From assembly GCF_012103215.1 (NCBI RefSeq), contig NZ_JAAVNE010000018.1, positions 1 through 64,000 of the forward strand: a DNA stretch of 64,000 nucleotides. The letters are read 5' to 3'. This document shows, in pieces, positions 49,519 through 57,513 of the stretch. The position numbers and the translations under genes are program-made. The notes under the pieces were generated by a model. The model worked only from the letters and a program-made list of their open reading frames with translations, had not been told where the DNA came from and did no database searches. Origin of the DNA: Falsiroseomonas selenitidurans (GTDB taxonomy: Bacteria > Pseudomonadota > Alphaproteobacteria > Acetobacterales > Acetobacteraceae). Position 1 is the stretch's first letter, and every line of letters begins with the position of its first letter.

Positions 49519-49977
49519 TCATTCGATGATCATCAGCGGCTCGCCGTATTCGACGGGGGAGCCGCTTTCGATCAGGATCCGGGTGACGGTGCCGGCGCGC
49601 GGCGCGCGGATCTGGTTGAAGGTCTTCATCGCCTCGATCAGCAGCAGGGTCTGGCCCTGCGCCACGCGGCTGCCCGGGGTGACGAAGGGCGCGGCGCCCG
49701 GCTCCGGCCCCAGATAGGCGACGCCCACCATGGGCGAGGCGACGAGGCCCGGATGCGCGGCGTCGGAGACCGGCTCCGCCGCGGCAGGGGCGGCGACGGC
49801 AGGCGCCGCCGCCGCCGCCGGGGCGGCCGGCAGATGCGCCACCGCCTGCACCGTCACCTGCCGCGCCACGCGGATGCGGCTGTCCTTCTCGACCAGCTCG
49901 ATCTCGGTCAGGTCGGTCTCCCGCAGGATGCGGGCCAGTTCGCGGATCGCCGCGGGGTCGAACATCACGCCCGACAT
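49519..49977 (-). CDS. accB: Acetyl-CoA carboxylase biotin carboxyl carrier protein
   Basis: 152 residues. An N-terminal dimerisation/helical part (IRELARILRETDLTEIELVEKDSRIRVAR), an Ala/Pro linker (~50-75), and a biotinyl domain from LVASPMVGVAYLGPEPGAAPFV to EYGEPLMIIE. The biotinylated Lys is in EAMKTFN (E. coli: EAMKMMN), a conservative change. The start overlaps the aroQ stop by one base. Works with accC downstream; the carboxyltransferase subunits are outside the window. Confidence 0.96.
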   Translation of the reverse strand: MSGVMFDPAAIRELARILRETDLTEIELVEKDSRIRVARQVTVQAVAHLPAAPAAAAAPAVAAPAAAEPVSDAAHPGLVASPMVGVAYLGPEPGAAPFVTPGSRVAQGQTLLLIEAMKTFNQIRAPRAGTVTRILIESGSPVEYGEPLMIIE

Positions 49978-50432
49978 CAGGGCTCTCCTTCTTCGGCCAG
50001 CAGCTCCGCCATCGCCTGCAGCGCCAGGGCGTAGCCGGTGATCCCGAGCCCCGCGATGACGCCGGTGGCGACCTTGGAGACGTAGCTGAGGTGCCGGAAC
50101 TCCTCCCGGCGGTGGATGTTGGAAATGTGGACCTCGATCACCGGCAGGTCCACGGCCTTCAGGGCATCCATCAGGGCGATGGAGGTGTGGCTGTAGCCGG
50201 CCGGGTTGATGATGATGCCGGAGGCGCGGCCGCGGCATTCCTGCACCCAGGTCACCAGCTCGCCTTCCCCGTTGGTCTGGCGGAAGTCGATGGCAAGGCC
50301 GAGCCCCTCGGCGGATTCCGCGCACAGCGCCTCGACGTCGTCGAGCGTCTCGGCGCCGTAGATCTCGGGCTGGCGGGTGCCGAGCAGGTTCAGGTTGGGG
50401 CCGTTCAGCACGGCGATCAGCGGCGGGGTCAC
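49977..50432 (-). CDS. aroQ: 3-Dehydroquinate dehydratase, type II
   Basis: 151 residues from GTG 50432. The type II signature is [19 protein letters not shown], with the catalytic Arg and Tyr. [19 protein letters not shown] follows, and the catalytic His lies in [17 protein letters not shown]. It catalyses 3-dehydroquinate to 3-dehydroshikimate in the shikimate pathway. A 75-base longer frame exists, but the GTG gives the usual family N-terminus. It is the first gene of the aroQ-accB-accC unit, divergent from thiS across 158 bases. Confidence 0.95.
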   Translation of the reverse strand: MTPPLIAVLNGPNLNLLGTRQPEIYGAETLDDVEALCAESAEGLGLAIDFRQTNGEGELVTWVQECRGRASGIIINPAGYSHTSIALMDALKAVDLPVIEVHISNIHRREEFRHLSYVSKVATGVIAGLGITGYALALQAMAELLAEEGEP

Positions 50433-50590
50433 GGGGGTGCGTCCCAGGTTGTGCGGAGCCGCATCAGCGGGGTGGCCGGGGCTAGCACGGGCTTCCCCCC
50501 ACCTCAAGCCGCGCGATGGCAGCCCCGCGCCCGACGCGTCTTGTTCGCCGCCCGCCCGGCGGCCATCTTCGCGCCATGACGGGGACAGCC

Positions 50591-50797
50591 ATGCAGATCG
50601 CCATCGAGGTGAATGGAGAGCGGCGGGAGGTGCCCGAAGGCGCTTCCGTGGCGGAGCTTCTGGCGCTGATCGGGCTGGCCGCGCCCAAGGTGGCGGTGGA
50701 GCGGAACCTGGAGATCGTGCCGCGTTCCGCCTGGGCCAGCACGCAGCTGGCGCCGGGCGACCGGCTGGAGATCGTGCATTTCATCGGAGGCGGCTGA
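50591..50797 (+). CDS. thiS: Sulfur carrier protein ThiS
   Basis: 68 residues with ubiquitin-like ThiS features: [49 protein letters not shown]. The C-terminal Gly-Gly is adenylated and thiocarboxylated to donate sulfur for thiazole formation. ATG 50591 is favoured (GGGGA upstream); ATG 50576 would add five residues. It is followed by thiG after one base. I looked for a TPP riboswitch in 50433-50590 and did not find its conserved CUGAGA/thi-box core. Confidence 0.9.
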   Translation: MQIAIEVNGERREVPEGASVAELLALIGLAAPKVAVERNLEIVPRSAWASTQLAPGDRLEIVHFIGGG

Positions 50798-50798
50798 G

Positions 50799-51641
50799 AT
50801 GGACGGAATCCCGCAGAGGAATGCCCCGGTCGATGGGGCGGCAGATGAGCGCCTGGTCGATGAAGGCTGGACGGTGGCCGGGCGGCGCTTCCGCTCCCGT
50901 CTCGTCGTCGGCACCGGCCGCTACAAGGACCTGCCGGAAACGCAGCGCGCCATCGAGGCCTCGGGCGCGGAGATGGTCACCGTCGCGGTGCGGCGGGTGA
51001 ACCTGTCGGACGCCTCGCAGCCGATGCTGCAGGATTTCGTCCCCCCCGACCGCTACACCTACCTGCCCAACACCGCCGGCTGCTTCACCGCCCAGGATGC
51101 GGTGCGCACGCTGCGCCTGGCGCGGGAGGCCGGCGGCTGGAACCTGGTGAAGCTGGAAGTGCTGGGCCCGCCGCCCTTCCTGTACCCGGACATGGCGGCG
51201 ACCTTCGAGGCCGCGGCGGCGCTGATCGCCGATGGCTTCGAGGTGATGGTCTATTGCGCCGACGACCCGGTGGCGGCGAAGCGGCTGGAGGAGATGGGCT
51301 GCGTCGCCATCATGCCGCTGGGCGCGCCGATCGGCTCCGGCCTCGGCGTCGCGAACCCCTTCATGATCCGCGCCATCATCGCCCAGGCCAAGGTCCCGGT
51401 GCTGGTCGATGCCGGCATCGGCACGGCCTCCGACGCCGCGCTGGCGATGGAGTTGGGCTGCGACGCGGTGCTGCTGAATTCCGCCATCGCCCATGCCGGC
51501 GACCCGGTGCGCATGGCGCGCGCCATGAAGGCGGCGGTGGAGGCGGGGCGGGACGCCTTCCTGGCCGGCCGCATGCCGCGCAGCGCGGCGGCGGATCCCT
51601 CCAGCCCCACCGGCGGCCTGATCCGCCGAGACACCGTCTGA
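50799..51641 (+). CDS. thiG: Thiazole synthase ThiG
   Basis: 280 residues, (beta/alpha)8 barrel. It shows [36 protein letters not shown], Schiff-base Lys in NLVKLEVLG, and phosphate-binding loops [11 protein letters not shown] and [29 protein letters not shown]. It condenses 1-deoxy-xylulose-5-phosphate, dehydroglycine and ThiS thiocarboxylate. An N-terminal extension of ~25 residues precedes the usual start. It sits one base after thiS. No thiO, thiE or thiF follows; after the stop the sequence runs straight into a dispersed repeat. Confidence 0.96.
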   Translation: MDGIPQRNAPVDGAADERLVDEGWTVAGRRFRSRLVVGTGRYKDLPETQRAIEASGAEMVTVAVRRVNLSDASQPMLQDFVPPDRYTYLPNTAGCFTAQDAVRTLRLAREAGGWNLVKLEVLGPPPFLYPDMAATFEAAAALIADGFEVMVYCADDPVAAKRLEEMGCVAIMPLGAPIGSGLGVANPFMIRAIIAQAKVPVLVDAGIGTASDAALAMELGCDAVLLNSAIAHAGDPVRMARAMKAAVEAGRDAFLAGRMPRSAAADPSSPTGGLIRRDTV

Positions 51642-51644
51642 GAC

Positions 51645-51810
51645 CACCAGCGGGTCGGTCCGGCGACGCTTTTTCTTCCCCGCTGCCTTGGCAAGCTTGC
51701 CGATGCAACCCGCATCGGCAGCGCCCGGCGCCTTGCCGGGCCGAAGAATCGCCTGCCGACCCTCAGCCGCCGGCATTCCCAAGCGGTCCCTGAGCCGTCG
51801 TGCGGTCCTG
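51645..51810 (-). repeat. Dispersed ~160-bp repeat, copy 2 (inverted relative to copy 1)
   Basis: The reverse complement aligns to 21551-21707 from CAGGAC through CCGACCCGCTGGTG, with a ten-base gap near one end. On the minus strand it contains strong internal hairpins: TGCCGATGC-GGGTT-GCATCGGCA (perfect 9-bp) and GCCCGGC/GCCGGGC. It begins three bases after the thiG stop. A frame encodes RLGMPAAEGRQA and APGAADAGC, as in copy 1. Confidence 0.75.
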
Positions 51811-52179
51811 CCCGAAGGCGCCGCGGTCGCAGGAATCGGCCGGCGGATGGCAAGGGGCATGGGGGCGTCAGCGCGATCCTTCACACACGCCGAGGCACCG
51901 CCGCGCCGGCGGGCGAGCTGCTGCGTCGAGGCCGGCGTCGCGCCCGGTGACGCAGGGCGGCGGCACCGGCATCGCCATGGCGAATCGCGACCGGCCCTGC
52001 CGCGCGGCAGGGCCTCGCGGCCCCGGGGCAGGGTGGCGGAAGGGTGGGCTTCGCCGTTACCGGCGGATTCGCTTGAGGATGATCGGTTCCGCAGGAGGCT
52101 TCCCGGCGGGACCGGGGGAGGGACAGGGGGGCTTTCCGGCGTTTACCCATCGGCCACGGAAAAAAAACGGGCCGGCGAT
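51811..52179. other. Gene-free stretch before the decarboxylase leader
   Basis: I find no convincing gene in this interval. Open frames on both strands are Arg/Pro/Gly-rich, without recognisable motifs or good ribosome sites. It holds several GC inverted repeats and an unusual run of eight A (52160-52167) between CGGCC and GGCCG, the longest A-run noticed in this GC-rich window. The A-run could be part of an upstream promoter element for the decarboxylase or, read on the minus strand, a T-run. Confidence 0.5.
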
Positions 52180-52449
52180 GCGATTTCCACTTTCGCGCCC
52201 GCCCGACCGGGCCTATATCGCCGGCAGACGCAAGTACGCACGTGCCAATGGCCCCAGGCCCACGGAGCCCGCTGAGGAAGCGGTCCACCGCGGCGCAAGG
52301 TTCACGCAACGACGTCAGGCGTTCTGGCAACCCCGGCGGCTCACCCCGCCGGTCTCACTTGGTCGCTGGTTCGTTCGACCGTTTCGTCAATCTCGGGGCT
52401 GCCCTCGCATCGGGGGCTGTCTCCTTCTATCCAGGGGAGTACGGGCGCG
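52180..52449 (+). ncRNA. Structured 5' leader of the decarboxylase gene, candidate speF RNA motif
   Basis: About 270 bases of non-coding sequence precede the decarboxylase ATG. A TATATC (52214-52219) is a possible -10. Downstream are hairpins: CCGGCGG (52333-52339) / CCGCCGG (52346-52352) with loop ctcacc, and GGTCG (52361-52365) / CGACC (52376-52380). The SD aggggag is at 52433-52439. Alphaproteobacterial ornithine decarboxylase genes are known to carry the conserved speF RNA element upstream (Rfam RF00518). The position fits, but I cannot verify the consensus from memory. Confidence 0.5.
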
Positions 52450-53580
52450 ATGAACCCGAAAATCGCCGCATACCTGCATGACCGCGCGCCGGCCACGCCC
52501 TGCTTGGTGCTCGACGTGGACCGCGTCGCGCAGAACTACGGCCGCCTGAAGGCCGCCCTGCCGCTGGCCCGCGTCTACTACGCGGTGAAGGCCAACCCGG
52601 CGGCGCCGATCCTCGACCGTCTGGCCGACCTCGGCTCGTCCTTCGACGCGGCGTCCTGGGAAGAGATCCAGGCCTGCCTGGAGGCGGGCGCGCGCCCGGC
52701 CGACATCTCCTTCGGCAACACCGTGAAGAAGGAGAGCGCCATCAAGGCCGCCTTCGCCGCCGGCGTCACCATGTTCGCCTTCGACTCGGAGCCGGAGCTG
52801 AAGAAGCTCGCCCGCTCCGCGCCGGGTGCGCGCGTCTATTGCCGCATCCTGGTGGAGAACAAGGGCGCCGAATGGCCACTGTCGCGCAAGTTCGGCTGCG
52901 AGGCCGAAATGGCGAAGGAACTGATGGTGAAGGCCGCCGAGTGGGGTCTCGACCCCTACGGCATCTCCTTCCATGTCGGCAGCCAGCAGACCCAGACCGG
53001 CGCCTATGAGGCGGCGATCGCCCGCGTCGCGATGATCTTCACCGATCTGAAGGATGCCGGCATCAACCTGCGCATGGTGAACCTGGGCGGCGGCTACCCG
53101 GTGCGCTACCGGGCCGAGGTGCCGGAGATCGACGCCTTCGGCGACGCCATCATGGGCGCCATGACGCAGCATTTCGGCAATGCGCTGCCGGAGATGGTGG
53201 TGGAGCCGGGCCGCTTCATGGTGGGCGATGCCGGCGTCGTCTCCGCCGAGGTGGTGCTGGTGTCCCGCAAGGGGGAGGAGGACCCGGTCCGCTGGGTCTA
53301 CCTCGACATCGGCCGCTTCGGCGGGCTGGCGGAGACCGAGGGCGAGTCCATCCGCTACGAGTTCCGCACGCCGCATGACGGCGCCTCCGAGGGTCCCGTG
53401 ACCATCGCCGGCCCGACCTGCGACAGCACCGACACGCTGTACGAGAAGTCGAACTACCGTCTGCCGATGGCGCTCGACGCCGGCGACCGGGTGGAACTGC
53501 TCTCCACCGGCGCCTACGTCACCACCTATGCCAGCCAGGCCTTCAACGGCTTCCGGCCGCTGGCCGAACACTACATCTGA
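52450..53580 (+). CDS. PLP-dependent ornithine/lysine decarboxylase, fold type III
   Basis: 376 residues, eukaryote-type (alanine racemase fold). PLP Lys48 is in YYAVKANP. FHVGSQQT, NLGGGYPVRY and EPGRFMVGDAG bind the cofactor phosphate, and the interface catalytic Cys324 sits in GPTCDSTDTLY. Length and motifs fit ornithine decarboxylases that make putrescine; several alphaproteobacterial homologues also accept lysine, so substrate is left open. A long structured leader suggests polyamine-responsive control. A 12-bp terminator-like stem follows the stop. Appears monocistronic. Confidence 0.93.
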   Translation: MNPKIAAYLHDRAPATPCLVLDVDRVAQNYGRLKAALPLARVYYAVKANPAAPILDRLADLGSSFDAASWEEIQACLEAGARPADISFGNTVKKESAIKAAFAAGVTMFAFDSEPELKKLARSAPGARVYCRILVENKGAEWPLSRKFGCEAEMAKELMVKAAEWGLDPYGISFHVGSQQTQTGAYEAAIARVAMIFTDLKDAGINLRMVNLGGGYPVRYRAEVPEIDAFGDAIMGAMTQHFGNALPEMVVEPGRFMVGDAGVVSAEVVLVSRKGEEDPVRWVYLDIGRFGGLAETEGESIRYEFRTPHDGASEGPVTIAGPTCDSTDTLYEKSNYRLPMALDAGDRVELLSTGAYVTTYASQAFNGFRPLAEHYI

Positions 53581-53587
53581 ACCTGGC

Positions 53588-53617
53588 TCCGGCCCCGGGA
53601 CACGCCCCGGGGCCGGA
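53588..53617 (+). terminator. Strong hairpin after the decarboxylase
   Basis: Perfect 12-bp stem TCCGGCCCCGGG (53588-53599) / CCCGGGGCCGGA (53606-53617) with a six-base loop, eight bases after the stop. There is no T-run after it. It is the most stable simple hairpin noted in the window and probably marks the mRNA 3' end. Confidence 0.55.
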
Positions 53618-53684
53618 CGCCCTGCCGCCGGCGTTCCGCGGCTTGTGTCTGGCGGCGGCCGCCCCGCCATGCTGAAGCCGGCGC

Positions 53685-54407
53685 ATGTCCCGCACCCTGC
53701 TGGCCGAATTGCTGTTGCCACCCACCGGCCTGGCGCTGGCGGCGCTGCTGGCGCTGCTGCTGCCGCGCATCGGCCGGGCGCTGGCCGCCTGCCTGCTGGT
53801 GCTGCTGCTGCTGCTCGGCATGCCCGTGGTGTCGCAGCCGCTGCTGGCCAGCCTCGATCCGCCGCGGCCCGCCGCGGCGGCGGCGGCACAGGCCATCGTC
53901 ATCCTGTCCGGCGACATCATCCGCAACCCGCCCGCCGCGCCGCAGCCCGGCCCGCTGACGCTCGACCGGCTGCGCGCCGGCGCCGCCCTGGCGCGGGAGA
54001 GCGGCCTGCCGGTGCTGCTGACCGGTGGCCTGCTGCCGCCCGCCACCACCTCGCTCGCCGCCATGATGGCGCGCAGCCTGCGCGATGATTTCCGCCTGGC
54101 GCCGCGCTGGCTGGAGGAAGCCTCCCGCAACACCTGGGAGAATGCGGCGCTGAGCGCCCCCCTGCTTCACGAGGCCGGCATTGCAAGGGTGCTGGTGGTG
54201 ACCCATGCCTGGCACATGCGCCGGGCGCTGCTCGCCTTCCGCCGGGCCGGCCTCGACCCGATTGCCGCGCCGGTCCGGCCAAGCCCTTGGCCGGATTGGA
54301 CACTCGGCGCCTTCGTGCCCCGCGCTTCGGGCTGGCGGGACAGCTATTTCGCGCTGCACGAGTGGCTGGGCCTGGCCTACTACCGCCTATGGGCCACATC
54401 GACCTGA
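53685..54407 (+). CDS. YdcF/DUF218 family membrane protein
   Basis: 240 residues. Two N-terminal spans (LALAALLALLLP and LAACLLVLLLLLGMPVVSQPLL) are followed by a DUF218 domain: AQAIVILSGDI, RLRAGAALARESGLPVLLTGG, EEASRNTWENAALSAPLLHEAG and VLVVTHAWHMRRALLAFRRAGL. Family members include the ElyC/SanA/YdcF proteins connected with envelope and cell-wall integrity. The conserved acidic and His residues of the domain are present; the reaction is not established. Confidence 0.87.
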   Translation: MSRTLLAELLLPPTGLALAALLALLLPRIGRALAACLLVLLLLLGMPVVSQPLLASLDPPRPAAAAAAQAIVILSGDIIRNPPAAPQPGPLTLDRLRAGAALARESGLPVLLTGGLLPPATTSLAAMMARSLRDDFRLAPRWLEEASRNTWENAALSAPLLHEAGIARVLVVTHAWHMRRALLAFRRAGLDPIAAPVRPSPWPDWTLGAFVPRASGWRDSYFALHEWLGLAYYRLWATST

Positions 54408-54465
54408 GCGTCGGTCGCATGCTAATTCCGAGCCTGTTGCAACAGACCGCTCACGGAATCGAGAA

Positions 54466-55239
54466 ATGCTTCCCACCGCGCAGCACATCTCCCAAGTGAC
54501 GGCGCTGAAGTATGGAGACCTCGCCACCGCAGGCTGGGGCCCACGACTTCGTGAGCGTTTCGGATACTTCACGCCGGACGATTGGTATGAGGCGACGGTC
54601 TGGAATCTGGTGCGGCCGGAGACGGATTGGCTGGATGTCGGCTGCGGCCGCGACATCTTCCCCTCCAACGCCGCCGCCGCGCGGCTGCTGGCGGAGCGCT
54701 GCCATTCGCTGACCGGGCTCGATCCCTCTGACAACATCGACGAGAACCCCTTCCTGCATCACCGGGCGAAATGCCTGCTGCAGGATTTCCAGGCGCCGCA
54801 GCCTTTCGACCTGGTAACCCTGCGCATGGTGGTGGAACACATCACGGCGCCGCAGGAAGCGGCCGCGGCGCTGGGGCGGCTCACCCGGCCGGGCGGGCAT
54901 GTGGTGATCTACACGGTGCACAAATACTCGCCCGTCTCGCTGGTCTCCGCCGTCACGCCGCTGTCCTTCCACCACCGCATGAAGGCGCTGCTGTGGGAGG
55001 GGGAGGAGAAGGACACCTTCCCCACCGCCTACCGGATGAACACCCGAAGCCGCCTGGCCGGGCTGATGCGCGAGGCGGGATTCGCCGAGGCCAGTTTCCG
55101 CAGCCTGCCGGATACCCGCACCACCAACCGCTTCCGCGCGCTCAACACGCTGGAGCTGGGATTGTGGCGGACGCTGCGCGCGGTCGGCCTCGGCTACCCG
55201 GAGAACTGCCTGCTCGGGGTCTATCGTCGCGACGGGTGA
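54466..55239 (+). CDS. Class I SAM-dependent methyltransferase
   Basis: 257 residues. The SAM-binding motif I is WLDVGCGRDIFPSN, LTGLDPSDNIDEN supplies the acidic residue after beta-2, LVTLRMVVEHITAPQEAAAALGRLTRPGGHVVIYTV covers motifs post-I to III, and a C-terminal lid contains YRMNTRSRLAGLMREAGFAEASF. The pattern resembles methyltransferases of surface-glycan clusters, but no acceptor can be named. The spacer of 58 bases and the weak SD are less GC-rich than the surroundings. Confidence 0.82.
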   Translation: MLPTAQHISQVTALKYGDLATAGWGPRLRERFGYFTPDDWYEATVWNLVRPETDWLDVGCGRDIFPSNAAAARLLAERCHSLTGLDPSDNIDENPFLHHRAKCLLQDFQAPQPFDLVTLRMVVEHITAPQEAAAALGRLTRPGGHVVIYTVHKYSPVSLVSAVTPLSFHHRMKALLWEGEEKDTFPTAYRMNTRSRLAGLMREAGFAEASFRSLPDTRTTNRFRALNTLELGLWRTLRAVGLGYPENCLLGVYRRDG

Positions 55240-55286
55240 AACGCGGCACGTTTCTTTTTCCGCCCGGGCCGGGTTAGGCTCCGGCC

Positions 55287-55751
55287 ATGGATGAAATCGA
55301 CCGTAACCTCGTCGTTGCCTTGCAGGAGAACGGCGCCGCGGGCCTCGCGGAGCTTTCCAAGGTGGCCGGCCTTTCCGTCTCCGCCACGGCGGAGCGGGTG
55401 AAGCGGCTGGAGGAGAGGGCGGTGATCCGCGGCTGGCGGATCGACCTCGACCCCATCGCCGCCGGCTGCCCGTTGCTGGCCTTCGTCTTCGTCGCCATGC
55501 GCCCGGGTGCCAGCGACGCCGGCTTCGCGGATGCGATGCGCGGGCATGAGGCGGTGCTGGAATGCCACACCGTGACCGGCGCCTGGTGCTTCCTGCTGAA
55601 GCTGCGGCTGGCGGACATCGCGGCGCTGGAGGATTTCGTCTCCACCAAGGTGCGGGCGCAGCCGGGGGTGGAGCGGACGGAGACGATCCTGGCCTTGGCA
55701 TCGCCGAAGGAAACCGCAATCCTGCCGGTGGCGGAGGCCGAGGAGGAGTAG
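55287..55751 (+). CDS. Lrp/AsnC family transcriptional regulator
   Basis: 154 residues. The N-terminal HTH (DEIDRNLVVALQENGAAGLAELSKVAGLSVSATAERVKRLEERAVIRGW) and a C-terminal RAM effector domain (LLAFVFVAMRPG to VRAQPGVERTETILAL) are complete. It lies 151 bases upstream of a dipeptide-type ABC importer on the same strand, so it may regulate that operon in response to an amino acid. No clear palindrome was identified in between. Confidence 0.9.
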   Translation: MDEIDRNLVVALQENGAAGLAELSKVAGLSVSATAERVKRLEERAVIRGWRIDLDPIAAGCPLLAFVFVAMRPGASDAGFADAMRGHEAVLECHTVTGAWCFLLKLRLADIAALEDFVSTKVRAQPGVERTETILALASPKETAILPVAEAEEE

Positions 55752-55902
55752 GGCAGGCGCCCCGCCCGCGCGTGCGGGTCTGGGGAGGGCTGCAATCTTG
55801 GCGCTTGTCGTGGAACGTGGCCCGGCTCGCGCAGCCCTGGCGGCTTGGGGTAGGGGCTGCTAAGGGTCGGGCGCAGGGATTCATTCATCGAGGGAGAGAG
55901 TG

Positions 55903-57504
55903 ATGCGAGACAGCATCCGGATGGCCGCGGCGGCGGCGGTTTCGGCGGCAGCCATGGCGGGGGCGCTTGGCGCGTCGCCGGCGGCGGCGCAGCAGGTCCT
56001 GAACATGGGCGTCGGCTCCCCGGTCACCTCGCTCGACCCGCACTACCACCAGCTTTCGCCGAACAACGCCGTCAGCGACATGATCTTCGACAAGCTGGTC
56101 GGCACGGACGCGGCGGCGCGCAACATCCCCGGCCTGGCGACCGAATGGCGCGCCGTGGGCCCCACAACCTGGGAGTTCAAGCTGCGCCCGGGGGTGAAGT
56201 TCCATAACGGCAACGACTTCACCGCCGAGGACGTGGTCTTCACCATCCAGCGCCTGCCGAACGTGCCGAACAGCCCGTCCTCCTACGCCGCCTATGCGCG
56301 GCCGATCGTTCGGATGGAGATCGTCGACCCGCTGACGATCCGCTTCCACACCGCGGCGCCCTATCCGCTGATGCCGATGGACATGACCAATGTCCGCATC
56401 CTGGACGCGACGACGCATGCCAATGCGGCGACCGAGGATTTCAACGCCGGCCGCGTCGCCATCGGCACCGGCCCCTGGCGCGTGCTGTCGCACCGCAGCG
56501 GCGACCGCATCGAGTTCGAGCGCAACCCGAATTTCTGGGGCGAGGCGCCGGCCTTCCAGCGCGTGAACTACCGCATGGTCACCAACGACGCGACGCGCAC
56601 GGCGTCGCTGCTCTCGGGCGACCTGGACTTCATCGACCAGGTGCCGACCAGCGACCTGGCCCGGCTGCGCCGCGACCAGAACATGCGGCTGTCGGAGACG
56701 GTGGGCCTGCGGCTGATCTTCCTCGGCCTCGACCACCTGCGCGCGGAAAACGAGAACTCGCCCTTCATCACCGACCACGAGGGCAAGCCGCTGGGCCGCA
56801 ACCCGCTGCGCGACGTGCGCGTGCGCCGGGCGCTGTCCATGGCGATCGACCGCAAGGCGATCGCGGAGCGGGTGATGGAGGGCGCGGCGACGCCCTCCGG
56901 CCAGTTCCTGCCGCCCGGCACCTTCAGCCATGTGCCGGATGTCCAGGCGCCGGCATATAATCCGGACATGGCGCGCCGCCTGCTGGCCGAGGCCGGCTAC
57001 CCGAACGGCTTCCGCATCACGCTGGCCGGCCCGAACGACCGCTACATCAACGACAGCCGCATCATCCAGGCGGTCGGCCAGATGTGGACGCGCATCGGCG
57101 TGCGCACGGCGGTGGAGGCGCAGACCTGGTCCACCTTCGTCGGCCGCGCCGGCCGCCAGGAATTCTCCTCCTTCCTCATCGGCTGGGGCTCCAACCCGGA
57201 TGGCAGCCACCCGCTGCGCAACATCCTGGCGACGGTGAGCCGCGAGCGCGGCTGGGGCGCCTCCAACCGCGGCCGCTTCTCCAACGCCGAGGTGGACAGC
57301 CTGCTGACCCAGGCGCTGGTGGAGCTGGACGAGCCGAAGCGCGAGCAGCTGCTGATCCGCGCCCAGCGCATCGCGGCCGAGCAGGTGGCGGTGATCCCGC
57401 TGCACATCCAGACCAACATCTGGGCGATGCGCCGCGGCCTGACCCACACGCCGCGGGTGGATGAACTGACGCGGGCGCAGGATGTGCGCCCCGCCGCGCA
57501 GTAG
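55903..57504 (+). CDS. Peptide/nickel-type ABC transporter substrate-binding protein
   Basis: 533 residues, SBP_bac_5 family. The signal peptide runs through the Ala-rich leader to SPAAAQQ. The mature protein shows SLDPHYHQLSPNNAVSDMIFDKLVG, TWEFKLRPGVKFHNGNDFTAEDVVFTIQR, IGTGPWRVLSHRSGDRIEFERNPNFWG and VRVRRALSMAIDRKAI. GAGGGAGAGA precedes a GTG (55900) and the chosen ATG. First gene of the five-gene importer; ligand (peptide, opine or glycoside) cannot be told. Confidence 0.93.
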   Translation: MRDSIRMAAAAAVSAAAMAGALGASPAAAQQVLNMGVGSPVTSLDPHYHQLSPNNAVSDMIFDKLVGTDAAARNIPGLATEWRAVGPTTWEFKLRPGVKFHNGNDFTAEDVVFTIQRLPNVPNSPSSYAAYARPIVRMEIVDPLTIRFHTAAPYPLMPMDMTNVRILDATTHANAATEDFNAGRVAIGTGPWRVLSHRSGDRIEFERNPNFWGEAPAFQRVNYRMVTNDATRTASLLSGDLDFIDQVPTSDLARLRRDQNMRLSETVGLRLIFLGLDHLRAENENSPFITDHEGKPLGRNPLRDVRVRRALSMAIDRKAIAERVMEGAATPSGQFLPPGTFSHVPDVQAPAYNPDMARRLLAEAGYPNGFRITLAGPNDRYINDSRIIQAVGQMWTRIGVRTAVEAQTWSTFVGRAGRQEFSSFLIGWGSNPDGSHPLRNILATVSRERGWGASNRGRFSNAEVDSLLTQALVELDEPKREQLLIRAQRIAAEQVAVIPLHIQTNIWAMRRGLTHTPRVDELTRAQDVRPAAQ

Positions 57505-57513
57505 TCCCGTCGG

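Noticed and set aside
50433-50590. TPP riboswitch upstream of thiS
   Set aside because: The conserved CUGAGA and thi-box core could not be found on the plus strand; the short GC-rich leader is also small for the aptamer.
51688-52453. Overlapping plus-strand open frames between thiG and the decarboxylase
   Set aside because: No ribosome site, no motif, Arg/Pro/Ser-rich composition, and they overlap the structured leader.
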